Notes: generated from the letters alone by a model not told the origin. A DNA stretch of 64,000 nucleotides from Streptomyces curacoi (GCF_001513975.1 NZ_KQ947989.1:612432-676431), one strand, 5' to 3'; positions 8,643-18,244 are shown, counted from the first letter of the stretch. Made by a program: numbers and translations.

Positions 8643-10328
8643 ATGGTCTCGACACTCGCGCAGGAGCAGTCCGGAGCCGAGCAGGAGCAGCCCCGGCAGT
8701 ACGCCACCCATGACGTCACCAACCAGCCCCCTCCCCTGCCGCCGTACGACGCGTCCGAGGACACGGCCCTGCTCGAAGGGCTGCGCCGCGAGGGCGCCGA
8801 CTGGGCCGAGGAGGGCATCCGGCGGCTCGGCCTGCGGGCCGGGAGCGCCGAGGCGCAGGAGTGGGCCGAGCAGGCCAACCGGTACGAGCCCGAGTTGCGC
8901 ACGCACGACCGGTACGGCAACCGCGTCGACGAGGTCGAGTTCCATCCGAGCTGGCACCACCTGATGCGGGTCGCGGTCGCCGAGGGCCTCGCGGCTGCGC
9001 CCTGGGCGGACCGGCGGCCAGGAGCACATGTCGCCCGGACCGCGGGCGGGATGGTGTGGGGCCACACCGAGGCAGGGCACGGCTGTCCGACGTCGATGAC
9101 GTACGCCGCCGTCCCCGTGCTGCGCCGGCAGCCCGAGCTCGCGAAGGTCTACGAACCCCTGCTGACCAGCCGGGAGTACGAGCCGGGCCTGCGCGTACCG
9201 ACCGACAAGCGGGGCCTGCTCGCGGGCATGGGGATGACCGAGAAGCAGGGCGGCTCCGACGTCCGTACGAACACGACGACGGCCACGCCGACCGCCGAGC
9301 CGGGCGTGTACACGCTGCGTGGGCACAAGTGGTTCACCTCGGCGCCCATGTGCGACGTCTTCCTGGTGCTGGCCCAGGCCCCCGGCGGCCTGTCCTGCTT
9401 CCTGGTGCCCCGCGTGCTGCCCGACGGCAGCCGCAACACCTTCCGCATCCAGCGCCTGAAGGACAAGCTGGGCAACCGTTCCAACGCCTCCTCCGAGCCG
9501 GAGTTCGACGGAACCGTCGCGTGGCTGGTCGGGCCCGAGGGACGGGGCGTCAAGACGATCATCGAGATGGTCAACTGCACCCGGCTGGACTGCGTGATGA
9601 TGTCGGCGACGCTGATGCGCAAGACGCTCGTCGAGGCGGGGCACCATGCGCGGCACCGCAGCGCGTTCGGCGCGCGGCTGCTGGACCAGCCGCTGATGCG
9701 CAACGTCCTGGCCGACCTGGCGCTGGAGTCGGAGGCCGCCACCACGCTCACGCTACGGCTGGCCGGTGCGGCCGACCGTGCGGTGCGCGGGGAGCCGGGC
9801 GAGGTCGCCTTCCGCCGGATCGCCACGGCCGTCGGCAAGTACTGGGTCACCAAGCGGGGTCCGGCCTTCACGGCGGAGGCCCTGGAGTGCCTGGGCGGCA
9901 ACGGCTACGTCGAGGAGTCGGGCATGCCCCGCCACTACCGCGAGGCTCCCCTGCTGTCGATCTGGGAGGGCTCGGGCAACGTCAACGCCCTCGACGTGCT
10001 GCGGGCGTTGAGCCGGGAGCCCGAGACCGCGGATGCCCTGTTCGCCGAACTCGCCCTGGCGCAGGGTGCGGACGACCGGCTGGACGCGGCCGTCACCCGG
10101 CTGAAGGGCCTGCTGACCGGCGGCTCCGAGGCCGGTGCGCGGCGTCTGGTCGAGCTGATGGCCCTGACCCTCCAGGCCTCCCTCCTGGTGCGACACGCCC
10201 CCGCCCCCGTCGCCGACGCCTTCTGCGCCACCCGGCTCGGCGGCGACTGGGGGCATGCGTTCGGGACCCTGCCCGACGCCGCGGACGTGGACGCGATCCT
10301 GGGACGGGCACTGCCGGGCGAGCGGTGA
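8643..10328 (+). CDS. AidB-like acyl-CoA dehydrogenase family flavoprotein
   Basis: A 561-residue FAD protein of the acyl-CoA dehydrogenase superfamily, closest to the AidB branch by visible motifs: N-terminal THDVTNQPPPLPPYDASEDTAL (an NQPPPL.dyd type start), MGMTEKQGGSDVRTNTT at the flavin-binding strand, LGGNGYVEESGMPRHYREAP, and the C-terminal SIWEGSGNVNALDVLRAL. E. coli AidB belongs to the alkylation response, but many actinobacterial relatives are simply uncharacterised. No clear ribosome binding site precedes the ATG, so it may be leaderless or have a very short leader. It is divergent from the PaaX-family gene. Confidence 0.85.
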   Translation: MVSTLAQEQSGAEQEQPRQYATHDVTNQPPPLPPYDASEDTALLEGLRREGADWAEEGIRRLGLRAGSAEAQEWAEQANRYEPELRTHDRYGNRVDEVEFHPSWHHLMRVAVAEGLAAAPWADRRPGAHVARTAGGMVWGHTEAGHGCPTSMTYAAVPVLRRQPELAKVYEPLLTSREYEPGLRVPTDKRGLLAGMGMTEKQGGSDVRTNTTTATPTAEPGVYTLRGHKWFTSAPMCDVFLVLAQAPGGLSCFLVPRVLPDGSRNTFRIQRLKDKLGNRSNASSEPEFDGTVAWLVGPEGRGVKTIIEMVNCTRLDCVMMSATLMRKTLVEAGHHARHRSAFGARLLDQPLMRNVLADLALESEAATTLTLRLAGAADRAVRGEPGEVAFRRIATAVGKYWVTKRGPAFTAEALECLGGNGYVEESGMPRHYREAPLLSIWEGSGNVNALDVLRALSREPETADALFAELALAQGADDRLDAAVTRLKGLLTGGSEAGARRLVELMALTLQASLLVRHAPAPVADAFCATRLGGDWGHAFGTLPDAADVDAILGRALPGER

Positions 10329-10469
10329 GGCTCGGGCGGGGACACCGCCAGGCAACCGCCAGTGGTACCAGCGGCAGCCCCGCCCCCGCCCACCCTCACC
10401 CCACGGTCGACCCCGTCCGGCGACACTCCCCCAGCCACCCCACATCCGCCCACCCGTCCCGCGCGCCGG

Positions 10470-11057
10470 TCAACCCCGCATCCGCCCGCCCCACAACGGC
10501 CCCACCCGTGCCCACTCGTAACCCCACTGGTCGATGCGCCGGCTCTCCAGGCGGCGGCGGACGGCCCGGCCGGCGACGAAGGGCACGAACCCGGCGCACA
10601 CACCCGCGAGGCCGCCGACCAGGGCGGCCCGGGACCGGGCCTCGGACTCGGTGGCGGGCCGGGTCACCAGGCGGCCCTGCGCGTCCGTCCAGACGGTGAC
10701 CGGCGTGCCGACGCCGCTGCCGGGACGGACGCGGGCCTGGCCGGTGTGCGTGGAGCCGTCCGGGGCGTTCCAGCGGACCTTCGCCCACACGTGCTCGCCG
10801 CTCGCTGTGCCGGCGCGGGAGTCGGCGGTGCCCGGCGCCCGCTCGGTGAGCAGGGCCACGACCGGCCGCCACTCGACGCGCTCCCGGGCCATGGTGTGCT
10901 CCACTGTGCCGGCCGTCGTCAGCCCGGCGAGCACTCCGGTGAGGACGGTGAGCACCCAGGCGGCGAGCACTGCCCAGGCCTCCACCGCGTCGGCCCGGCG
11001 TTTGAGCGGATTGCGCCGCCAGCGCCACAGCCACACCTTCGGACCTCGGAACGCCAT
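10470..11057 (-). CDS. Rv1733c-like two-helix membrane protein
   Basis: A 195-residue protein of a family common in streptomycetes and resembling mycobacterial Rv1733c. It begins with a basic stretch (RGPKVWLWRWRRNPLKRRADAVEAW), then a transmembrane helix (~residues 27-50), an extracytoplasmic domain with a VRWNAPDGSTHTG motif and TPVTVWTDAQGRLV, and a second helix (~residues 135-160) followed by a basic tail. Biochemical function is unknown. The start at 11057 has a strong GAGGAGGA site 9 nt upstream; the frame is open to 11075 but nothing supports that start. It is convergent with the acyl-CoA dehydrogenase, separated by 141 bp of C-rich non-coding DNA. Confidence 0.8.
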   Translation of the reverse strand: MAFRGPKVWLWRWRRNPLKRRADAVEAWAVLAAWVLTVLTGVLAGLTTAGTVEHTMARERVEWRPVVALLTERAPGTADSRAGTASGEHVWAKVRWNAPDGSTHTGQARVRPGSGVGTPVTVWTDAQGRLVTRPATESEARSRAALVGGLAGVCAGFVPFVAGRAVRRRLESRRIDQWGYEWARVGPLWGGRMRG

Positions 11058-11332
11058 CGAAGGCTTCCTCCTCATGAGCGCACGAACATGCCGGACCGAC
11101 GCCCTCCCATACGGCGAACGGCCGCTGGATGCTCACGGCACGTACCCGGAGTCGACCGTGGCACGGGTCCTCCGGCCGGCGCGGGAGTCTTCGCGAAAGC
11201 GCCGCGCGGCTTCCGGCAGCGAGCTATCATCTCCGCCCTGACCTGCGACGTAGGCGTTTCCAGAGGTGACTGTCAGTGCCGGGGTGCAGACTGGCCGGTG
11301 TCTGAGACAAAGACGTCGCGGAGGTGATCGGC

Positions 11333-12418
11333 ATGACCGAGGTACTGCTCGCCGTGGGCACGCGCAAGGGCCTGTTCCTGGGGCGGAGGCGAGGTGGCAC
11401 CTGGGAGTTCGACGAGAGTCCCTACTTCAACGCCCAGGCCGTGTACTCGGTCGCCATCGACACACGCGGCGCGCGTCCACGGCTGCTGGCCGGGGGCGAC
11501 AGCGCGCACTGGGGCCCGTCGGTGTTCCACTCCGACGACCTGGGCCGCACCTGGACCGAACCGGCCCGGCCCGCCGTCAAGTTCCCGCAGGACACGGAGG
11601 CTTCCCTGGAGCGGGTGTGGCAGCTGCACCCGGCGGCAGCGGAGCCGGACGTGGTGTACGCGGGCACGGAACCGGCCGCGCTGTACCGCTCGGAGGACCG
11701 CGGCGAGACCTTCGAGCTCGTCCGCCCGCTGTGGGAGCACCCCACCCGGTCGAAGTGGGTGCCGGGCGGCGGCGGTGAGGGCCTGCACACCGTGCTCACC
11801 GACCAGCGCGACCCACGGGCCGTGACGGTCGCCGTCTCGACGGCCGGGGTGTTCAGGACATCCGACGGGGGCGCGAGCTGGACGCCCTCCAACTCCGGTG
11901 TCTCCGCGGTGTTCCTGCCGGATCCGAACCCGGAGTTCGGGCAGTGCGTGCACAAGATCGCGCGGGACGCGGCGAACCCGGACCGCCTCTATCTCCAGAA
12001 CCACTGGGGCGTGTACCGCAGCGACGACGCGGGCGCGCATTGGACGGACATCGGCGAGGGCCTGCCGTCCACGTTCGGTTTCGCGGTGGCCGCGCACCCG
12101 CGGCGCGGCGACACGGCGTACGTGTTCCCCATCAACGCCGACTCCGACCGCGTGCCCGCCGACCGGCGATGTCGCGTCTTCCGTACGGCGGACGCGGGCA
12201 AGACCTGGGAGCCGTTGTCGGCGGGGCTGCCGCAGGGGGACCACTACGGCACCGTGCTGCGCGACGCGATGTGCACGGACGACGCCGACCCGGCGGGCGT
12301 GTACTTCGGCAACCGCAACGGCGAGGTGTACGCGTCGGCCGACGACGGCGACAGCTGGCGGCAGCTCGCGTCGCATCTGCCGGATGTGCTGTGCGTACGG
12401 GCCGCGGTGGTCGGGTGA
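11333..12418 (+). CDS. BNR/Asp-box beta-propeller protein (sialidase/sortilin-like repeats)
   Basis: A 361-residue, apparently cytosolic propeller with at least six Asp-box motifs: SDDLGRTW, SEDRGETF, SDGGASW, SDDAGAHW, TADAGKTW and SADDGDSW. Such proteins are often labelled exo-alpha-sialidase, but no sialidase catalytic Arg triad or signal peptide is visible, so hydrolase activity is not supported. GGAGGTGATC, almost the full anti-Shine-Dalgarno match, lies 7 nt before the ATG at 11333. A GTG at 11324 would lie inside that site and is therefore unlikely. The ung gene follows 64 bp downstream. Confidence 0.75.
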   Translation: MTEVLLAVGTRKGLFLGRRRGGTWEFDESPYFNAQAVYSVAIDTRGARPRLLAGGDSAHWGPSVFHSDDLGRTWTEPARPAVKFPQDTEASLERVWQLHPAAAEPDVVYAGTEPAALYRSEDRGETFELVRPLWEHPTRSKWVPGGGGEGLHTVLTDQRDPRAVTVAVSTAGVFRTSDGGASWTPSNSGVSAVFLPDPNPEFGQCVHKIARDAANPDRLYLQNHWGVYRSDDAGAHWTDIGEGLPSTFGFAVAAHPRRGDTAYVFPINADSDRVPADRRCRVFRTADAGKTWEPLSAGLPQGDHYGTVLRDAMCTDDADPAGVYFGNRNGEVYASADDGDSWRQLASHLPDVLCVRAAVVG

Positions 12419-12482
12419 ACCGTCGGGCGTCAGGGGCCGGCCTTGGCCACCGGTTGATCACCGCTGCCCTTACGGCAGTAGG

Positions 12483-13169
12483 GTGACGCCCGTGGCACCA
12501 CGACCCTTGCATGAAATCGTCGAACCGGGCTGGGCGAAGGCCCTGGAACCCGTGGCCGAACGGATCGCCGGGATGGGCGACTTCCTGCGCGCGGAGATCG
12601 CCGCGGGACGCACCTATCTGCCGGCCGGGGCGAATGTCCTGCGAGCCTTCCAACAGCCCTTCGACGAGGTACGGGTCCTGATCGTCGGACAGGACCCGTA
12701 TCCCACGCCGGGACATGCCGTGGGGCTGTCGTTCTCGGTCGCACCCGATGTGCGCCCGCTGCCCGGCAGCCTCATCAACATCTTCCGGGAGCTGAACACC
12801 GACCTGGGGCTGCCGCAGCCGTCCAACGGCGATCTGACGCCGTGGACGCGGCAGGGGGTGCTGCTGCTCAACAGGGCCCTCACCACGGCCCCGCGCAAGC
12901 CGGGCGCCCATCGCGGCAAGGGCTGGGAGGAGGTCACCGAGCAGGCCATTCGGGCGCTCGCCGGACGGGGCAAGCCGCTGGTGTCCATCCTCTGGGGGCG
13001 CGACGCCCGCAACCTCCGCCCCCTCCTCGGCAACCTGCCGTCGGTGGAGTCCGCCCACCCCTCACCCATGTCCGCCGACCGCGGGTTCTTCGGCTCCCGC
13101 CCGTTCAGCCGTGCCAACGACCTGCTGATCCGGCAGGGCGGACAGCCGGTGGACTGGCGCCTGCCGTGA
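12483..13169 (+). CDS. ung: Uracil-DNA glycosylase, family 1
   Basis: Removes uracil from DNA at the start of base excision repair. The 228-residue product matches the normal family length. It has the water-activating GQDPYPTPGHAVGLSFS motif (catalytic Asp at residue 71), the uracil-recognition segment, and the leucine/minor-groove loop HPSPMSADRGFFGSRPFS near the C-terminus. The start is the GTG at 12483 (Thr-Pro-Val follows); a second GTG at 12492 would shorten it by three residues. Its stop overlaps the GTG of the downstream BadF-type gene (GTGA), so the two are translationally coupled. Confidence 0.92.
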   Translation: MTPVAPRPLHEIVEPGWAKALEPVAERIAGMGDFLRAEIAAGRTYLPAGANVLRAFQQPFDEVRVLIVGQDPYPTPGHAVGLSFSVAPDVRPLPGSLINIFRELNTDLGLPQPSNGDLTPWTRQGVLLLNRALTTAPRKPGAHRGKGWEEVTEQAIRALAGRGKPLVSILWGRDARNLRPLLGNLPSVESAHPSPMSADRGFFGSRPFSRANDLLIRQGGQPVDWRLP

Positions 13170-14146
13170 CGGACCCCTCCGGGTTCCTCGCCGTCGACTC
13201 CGGAGGGTCCGGTCTCAGGGTCGTCGTCGGCACCGCCGGCCGTGGTGTTCTGGCGCGGCGGGAGTCCCGCGAGCCGGTGCGTACCGGGGAGCGGGGCATC
13301 GACCCGGGGCATCTGATGGAGCAACTGGTGCCCATGGTGCGGGCGTCGGTGGCCGAGGCCGGTGTCGCCCGGCTCGGGGTGGCCGTGGTCGGAGCGGCCG
13401 GGCTCGCCACCCTCGGTGACGTCCTGCGCGCCGAACTGCCGGCCGCGCTGAGGCGGGAGTTCGGTATCGGGCGGGTCGCCCTGGCCGCCGATGCCGTCAC
13501 CGCCTATGTCGGCGCCCTCGGACCGCGGTCCGGTGCCGTGGTCGCCGCCGGTACGGGGCTGATCGCGATCGGCACGGATCTGACGCGCTGGCGTCGCGCC
13601 GACGGCTGGGGGCATCTGCTCGGCGACTGCGGCGGCGGCGCCTGGATCGGGCGGGCCGGGCTGGAGGCGGCGCTGCGCGCGTACGACGGGCGGCCCGGCG
13701 GGTCGGACGGGCTGCTGGCCCGCGCCGACGAGCTGTTCGGGCCGATGCCGGGGCTGCCCGGAAAGCTCTATCCGCGCCCGGACCGTCCCGCCGTTCTCGC
13801 CTCCTTCGCTCCCCAGGTGGCCGCCTGCGCCGACACCGACTCGGTGGCCGCGGACATCCTGCGTACCGCCGCGCGGCACATGGCGGAATCCGCCGCCGCC
13901 GTCTGCCCCACCGACGGAACGTCCCAAGTCGCGCTCACCGGCGGCCTGTTCAAGTTGGGCGATCCGCTTCTCGCACCTGTGGAGGAGGAGTTGTCCAAGC
14001 GGCTGCCGCACGCACGGCGGGTGCCGGCCGCGGGGGATCCGCTGGACGGGTCGGTGCGTATCGCGACCGATCTGGCGACGGGCGCGCCGGCCCTGCCGAG
14101 TGACGAGACGATGCTCTGCGTGGTCACCCGTTCGGGTGGTCGATAA
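13166..14146 (+). CDS. BadF/BadG/N-acetylglucosamine kinase-type ATPase
   Basis: A 326-residue ASKHA-fold protein. It has the N-terminal phosphate loop FLAVDSGGSGLRVVV, the second phosphate-binding segment AVVAAGTGLIAIG, GWGHLLGDCGGGAWIGRAGLEAAL typical of GlcNAc kinase/BadF proteins, and the adenosine motif VALTGGLFKLG near the C-terminus. The likely role is cytosolic phosphorylation of an amino sugar such as GlcNAc; substrate identity is inferred from family only. It begins with a GTG overlapping the ung stop by four bases. After the stop, ACTGATC and GATCAGT (14152-14175) form a weak inverted repeat. Confidence 0.78.
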   Translation: MTDPSGFLAVDSGGSGLRVVVGTAGRGVLARRESREPVRTGERGIDPGHLMEQLVPMVRASVAEAGVARLGVAVVGAAGLATLGDVLRAELPAALRREFGIGRVALAADAVTAYVGALGPRSGAVVAAGTGLIAIGTDLTRWRRADGWGHLLGDCGGGAWIGRAGLEAALRAYDGRPGGSDGLLARADELFGPMPGLPGKLYPRPDRPAVLASFAPQVAACADTDSVAADILRTAARHMAESAAAVCPTDGTSQVALTGGLFKLGDPLLAPVEEELSKRLPHARRVPAAGDPLDGSVRIATDLATGAPALPSDETMLCVVTRSGGR

Positions 14147-14275
14147 AACGGACTGATCCACATAGGCCGATCAGTTCTGAAGAGCACGTACCTCATCAGA
14201 CAAAAGCGGACGGATACCGCTCACCTGCACCCTCCCCGAACAGGGGAGCCCAGGAAACCAGTAACATGCGGCGCC

Positions 14276-15199
14276 ATGAGCTCCCCCACTGGGCCCGCGT
14301 CCGGCCTGCCTGTACGAATGCCGCGCCCCCGCCAGCCCGGGCGGCACCGCCGACCCGAGCCCCTGGCGGCTCCCGAGGGCGCGCCCGCGCTCGTCCTCGC
14401 GGTGCCGGGCACGCCGAGCGCCGCCACCCGCGGCCTCGCCGAGGAGGTCGTGAGCATCGCCCGCTCCGAGCTCCCCGGCCTCGACGCCCGGATCGGGTAC
14501 ATCGACGGCGATGACGGGGAGTTCCCCACGCTCCAGTCCGTGCTCGTGCACGCCGCCGACGAGCGCACCGCCCGCTTTGAGCAGGCGCTCGCCGCGGGCG
14601 TGGAGGTCAAGGAGCCGGAGGGCCCCGTCGCCGTCGTCGTGCCGCTGCTCGCCGGCCCGGACAGCGCGCTGCTGCGCGTCATCCGCCAGGCCGTGATGGA
14701 CAGCCGGGTCGCGGCCGACCTGACCGATGTCCTGGGCCCGCACCCGCTGCTCGCCGAGGCGCTGCACGTGCGGCTGTCGGAGGCCGGCCTGGCCCGCGCC
14801 GACCGTGCCCGGCTGTTCACCGTGGCGACCGCAGCGGACGGCATCGTCCTGGCCTCCGTCGGCGGTGAGGAGGCCGTGCAGGCGGCCGGGATCACCGGCA
14901 TGCTGCTCGCCGCGCGCCTGGCCGTGCCGGTGATGGCGGCTGCCCTGGACCAGGAGGGCTCGATCACGGCCGTGGCGGAGCAGCTGCGGTCCTCGGGCTC
15001 GCAGCAGCTGGCGCTGGCGCCGTACCTTATAGGGCCGGAGATCGACGCCGGCCTGATCGCGGAGGCCGCGCAGGAGGCGGGCTGCTCCGCCGCCGAGGCG
15101 ATCGGCCCCTACCCGGCGATCGGCAAGCTGGCCCTGTCCAAGTACACGACCGCGCTGGGCATCGCCCCGCAGCAGCCGCAGGGCACGCCGGTCCGCTGA
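14276..15199 (+). CDS. CbiX-like (sirohydrochlorin chelatase fold) protein lacking the metal-site histidines
   Basis: A 307-residue two-lobed chelatase-like protein. The order of elements follows CbiX: a first strand and loop (LVLAVPGTPSAATRGLAEEV), PGLDARIGYIDGDDGEFPTLQSVL, VAVVVPLLAGPDSALLRVI, and LGPHPLLAEALHVRL, then a second lobe. In active CbiX proteins the first loop reads HGSR and the second carries a His after VPLLL; here these positions are PGTP and AGPD. Chelation is therefore doubtful and the protein may be a structural or regulatory relative. About 30 basic, Pro-rich residues precede the domain. A hairpin follows the stop. The start is uncertain because no strong ribosome site precedes the ATG at 14276. 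Confidence 0.7.
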   Translation: MSSPTGPASGLPVRMPRPRQPGRHRRPEPLAAPEGAPALVLAVPGTPSAATRGLAEEVVSIARSELPGLDARIGYIDGDDGEFPTLQSVLVHAADERTARFEQALAAGVEVKEPEGPVAVVVPLLAGPDSALLRVIRQAVMDSRVAADLTDVLGPHPLLAEALHVRLSEAGLARADRARLFTVATAADGIVLASVGGEEAVQAAGITGMLLAARLAVPVMAAALDQEGSITAVAEQLRSSGSQQLALAPYLIGPEIDAGLIAEAAQEAGCSAAEAIGPYPAIGKLALSKYTTALGIAPQQPQGTPVR

Positions 15200-15231
15200 C
15201 GCGGCCGTCACCGCGCACGTCACCGCCGTAA

Positions 15232-15274
15232 CGCCGAAGGGCCCGCCACCGAGCAAGGTGCGGGCCCTTCGGCG
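15232..15274 (+). terminator. Perfect 15-bp hairpin after the CbiX-like gene
   Basis: CGCCGAAGGGCCCGC and GCGGGCCCTTCGGCG pair perfectly around a 13-nt loop, between two convergent genes. It may serve both strands. Confidence 0.85.
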
Positions 15275-15356
15275 TGCAAAACCTGCGGCGTGCGGGGCTC
15301 GTCGACGTGCGAGCCCGCGGCGTGCGGGCCTGCGGGCGTACGGTCCCGCCGGTGGC

Positions 15357-16397
15357 TCAGGCTGCGCCGATGACCACGCAGGACGCCGCGGCCACCTCGA
15401 TCGATCCCTCGTAGCGCGGGAGGCCCCTGTCCGGGTCCAGGGCGAACCAGGACACGTCTGCGGAGCGCTCGTTGGCGACGTACAGGACGCCGCCGGCCTC
15501 GGTGATCGCGCGCGGCCAGTGCCCGGCGCAGGTCACCGTCCCGACCAGCCGCAGCTCCTCGCCCTCGACGGCGAACGTCGAGAGCACGTCCTCGCCGCGG
15601 GTCGCGGTCCACACGAAGCGGCCGTCCGGTGATGTGACGATGCCCGACGGGTAGGCGTCCCCGGCCGGGGCTCCCGGCAGCACGGGCACCTCCGTCAGCG
15701 GCTTCAGCGTGCCGTCGTCGGCGTCCCAGTGGCAGACGGTGACGGTGGGGGTGAGTTCGTTGAGGACGTACGCGTACCTGCCCTTCGGGTGGAAGGCCAG
15801 GTGACGGGGCCCCGAGCCGGGCCGCAGGGCGATCTCCCGGTGTACGACGAGTGTGCCGTCGGTCAGCGTGCACACCCGCACCGAGTCGGCGCCCAGGTCG
15901 ACGCTGACGGCCCAGCGGCCGGTCGGGTCGGGCTGCACCTGGTGGGCGTGCGGGCCCTGCTGGCGTGGGGTGTGGGGGCCCGAGCCGCTGTGCTGGAGGA
16001 CGGTGGACGGGCCGTCGGCGAGGGTGCCGTCGGCGCGGACGGGCACGGCGGTGACGCTGCCGGAGCCGTAGTTGGCGGTCAGGAGGTGGCCGGCGAACAG
16101 GCTGAGGTGCACGGGCCCGCTGCCGCCCACCGGAACAGGTGCGCGCATGAGCTCGGGCGTCTCGCCGGTCACGCGGTACGCGGCCACCGTGCCCTCGGCC
16201 GTCTCGCTGACCGCGTAGAGCGTGTCGCCCCCGGGAGACAGGGCCAGGTACGCGGGGTCGGGCAGGTCGTTCACCGCGCTCAGGACGGTCAGCGCACCGC
16301 TGCCCTCGGCGACGGAGGCTGTCGTGATGCCATGACCTCCGGCCGCCGTGAACGACCCGATGTAGGCCCGTCTTCCCCGCCTGCCGACGTCTGCCAC
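15357..16397 (-). CDS. Lactonase / 6-phosphogluconolactonase-like seven-bladed propeller
   Basis: A 346-residue cytosolic beta-propeller of the YbhE/lactonase family. Features include the starting blade RRAYIGSFTAAGGHGITTA, DLPDPAYLALSPGGDTLYAVSE, HLLTANYGSGSVTAVPV, GPHAHQVQPDPTGRWAVSVDLGADSVRV, the GSGPRHLAFHPKGRYAYVLNEL signature and the late HWPRAITEAGGVLYVANERSADV. The putative substrate is a sugar lactone, in the oxidative pentose phosphate pathway or another lactone route; related proteins exist with unproven activity. The start is a GTG with AAGGGGA upstream. It reads in the same direction as the FUSC gene, 158 bp away. Confidence 0.82.
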   Translation of the reverse strand: MADVGRRGRRAYIGSFTAAGGHGITTASVAEGSGALTVLSAVNDLPDPAYLALSPGGDTLYAVSETAEGTVAAYRVTGETPELMRAPVPVGGSGPVHLSLFAGHLLTANYGSGSVTAVPVRADGTLADGPSTVLQHSGSGPHTPRQQGPHAHQVQPDPTGRWAVSVDLGADSVRVCTLTDGTLVVHREIALRPGSGPRHLAFHPKGRYAYVLNELTPTVTVCHWDADDGTLKPLTEVPVLPGAPAGDAYPSGIVTSPDGRFVWTATRGEDVLSTFAVEGEELRLVGTVTCAGHWPRAITEAGGVLYVANERSADVSWFALDPDRGLPRYEGSIEVAAASCVVIGAA

Positions 16398-16555
16398 CGT
16401 TGTCCCCTTCCGGTCGGGTGCCGTCCCGGCTGACGGTAGCAGTGGATCACCATCGGTCTAGACCAAGGGGGCCGAGTCGTGGCGCGGCGGTCGTGTTCCG
16501 TCCCCCGAGGGCCGTCCCTGCGGATGCCGGGCGCACGCCCCGGCGGCCGGCCGGC

Positions 16556-18046
16556 TCAGGCTCCGACGAGCCGGGAACCGGACGGCGTGCGCAGGGGCTG
16601 GGCCAGCTCGGCCAGGGCTCGCTCCAGACCGTGCAGATGGGCCAGCGCGGGATCCGACGCCGTCGGCCGCTCGGCGGGGGCGGTGACGTCGGCGCCGCCG
16701 GTGAGCGCCTCGACGGCGGCCTCGACGCGCCAGCACGCGGCGGCCAGGCGGGCGTCGTGCGAGGCCTCCGGGTCGGCGGCGACGGCGACCAGGCCGCGGA
16801 TCTCGCGGGCGCAGTCGTCGAGCAGGGCCAGCACGCGGCGGGCGCGCCGCTTGCGGGCCGGCATCGGGTTCAGCGGATGCACGAGCGGGGCGACCGAGAG
16901 CCGTACCCGGCCCAGCAGCTGCTCCAGTTCGGCCACGCGCGAGGCCGGGTCGGCCCGCTCGTCACCGGCGAGGCGTGCGGCGGCCTCGGCGGTGGCCGCG
17001 TGCACGCAGCGCAGGGCCCGCTGGATCCAGGCGTCGGTGACCGTGTGGGTGGTGACGGGCAGGACGAACAGCACGGCCAGTCCGGCGCCGAGCGCCCCGA
17101 CGCCGGTCTCGGCGAGCCGCAGCGCCAGCAGGGCGGGGTCGAGGACGCCGAGGAGGCCGTAGAGGAGCTCGGCGAGCACCGTGACGCAGAGCATCATCCA
17201 GGTGTAGGAGACGGCGGCCGTGTAGAAGATGCCGAAGACGCACACGGCGAGGAGAGCGGCCGTCGGGACCGCCGCTCCGTGCAGGGGGACGGCGACGAGC
17301 AGGCCGAGGCCGATGCCGATCACCGTGCCGAGGACCCGGCGGAAGCCGCGGACCAGGGTCTCGCCGCGCGAGGTGGTGTTGACGAAGATCCACCAGGTCG
17401 CGCCGACGGCCCAGTACCAGCGCTGCCCGGACACCAGCTGGCCCACGACGAGGGCGAAGCCCGCGCCCGCGGTGGCCTGGATCGCCTGGCGCGTGGTGAC
17501 GCGGGCCAGGCCGCTGCCGCCCGGCGGTGCGGGCACGGGAGCCGGGGGCGTGCGGCGTTCGTAGCACCACAGCCCGAAGCGCACCGCGGACGCGGTGAGC
17601 AGGGACAGCAGGACGGCGGCGTAGAGCTCGGGGAGCTGCCCCGGGGTCGCCTGGAGGAACTGCGCCACGAAGAAGGTCATGAACGCGAACACGCCCAGGC
17701 TGTGCCCGCGCGGCCCCCAGCGGCGGGCGTACACGCCGGCGCCGACGACGGCGAGGAAGGTGAGGTCGCGGGCGACCGGGTGGTCGTGCAGCTCGGCCGC
17801 CGCCGCGAGGACGGGGAGGCCGACGAGCGGCAGCAGCGCGGTGGTGACCGCCTGGCCGCGCACCGTGGCGTCGGTGACGGTGAACAGGGCGAGCAGCGCG
17901 GCGAGCCCGCCGGTGACGGCACCGACGAGTGAGTGCCCGGCAAGGCCGCAGACGACGACCGCCGCCCCGATGCCGAGGACGGCCCGACTGGCAGACCGCA
18001 ACCGCATCCGCCCCGGATCCGGAGCCACGAACACCCTCTTCAGCAC
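16556..18046 (-). CDS. FUSC-family integral membrane protein
   Basis: A 496-residue protein resembling the membrane half of aromatic acid exporter (AaeB/YccS/FUSC) proteins. Two clusters of hydrophobic helices (~residues 18-165 and ~190-340) each contain the family pattern, including the second-half signature QRWYWAVGATWWIFVNTTSRGETLVRGFRRVLGTVIGIGLGLLVA. A cytosolic helical tail (~345-496) rich in Arg/Ala follows. It probably forms an efflux or envelope-associated channel; the substrate is unknown. It is divergent from an Lrp/AsnC regulator over a 198-bp shared region, so that regulator may control it. Confidence 0.82.
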   Translation of the reverse strand: MLKRVFVAPDPGRMRLRSASRAVLGIGAAVVVCGLAGHSLVGAVTGGLAALLALFTVTDATVRGQAVTTALLPLVGLPVLAAAAELHDHPVARDLTFLAVVGAGVYARRWGPRGHSLGVFAFMTFFVAQFLQATPGQLPELYAAVLLSLLTASAVRFGLWCYERRTPPAPVPAPPGGSGLARVTTRQAIQATAGAGFALVVGQLVSGQRWYWAVGATWWIFVNTTSRGETLVRGFRRVLGTVIGIGLGLLVAVPLHGAAVPTAALLAVCVFGIFYTAAVSYTWMMLCVTVLAELLYGLLGVLDPALLALRLAETGVGALGAGLAVLFVLPVTTHTVTDAWIQRALRCVHAATAEAAARLAGDERADPASRVAELEQLLGRVRLSVAPLVHPLNPMPARKRRARRVLALLDDCAREIRGLVAVAADPEASHDARLAAACWRVEAAVEALTGGADVTAPAERPTASDPALAHLHGLERALAELAQPLRTPSGSRLVGA

Positions 18047-18244
18047 CGCTTACCGCCCCCTTCGCGCACTGGCATCGACCGGCATGAAAAAGGCGCCGCG
18101 GGGTCCGCAGCGCCATCGACGCATCCATATGACCATCTCTGCCGCCACTGGCTCAACCGGCCTCTTCTACACTGATCCATTGGTACAGCGACAACCGCCT
18201 CGGGGCGGTCACAGGGGAGCCAACGGACGAGGAGGCCGGGCATC

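Noticed and set aside
11333..12418. True sialidase
   Set aside because: Asp-box repeats alone do not define sialidase; the catalytic arginines and a secretion signal are not visible.
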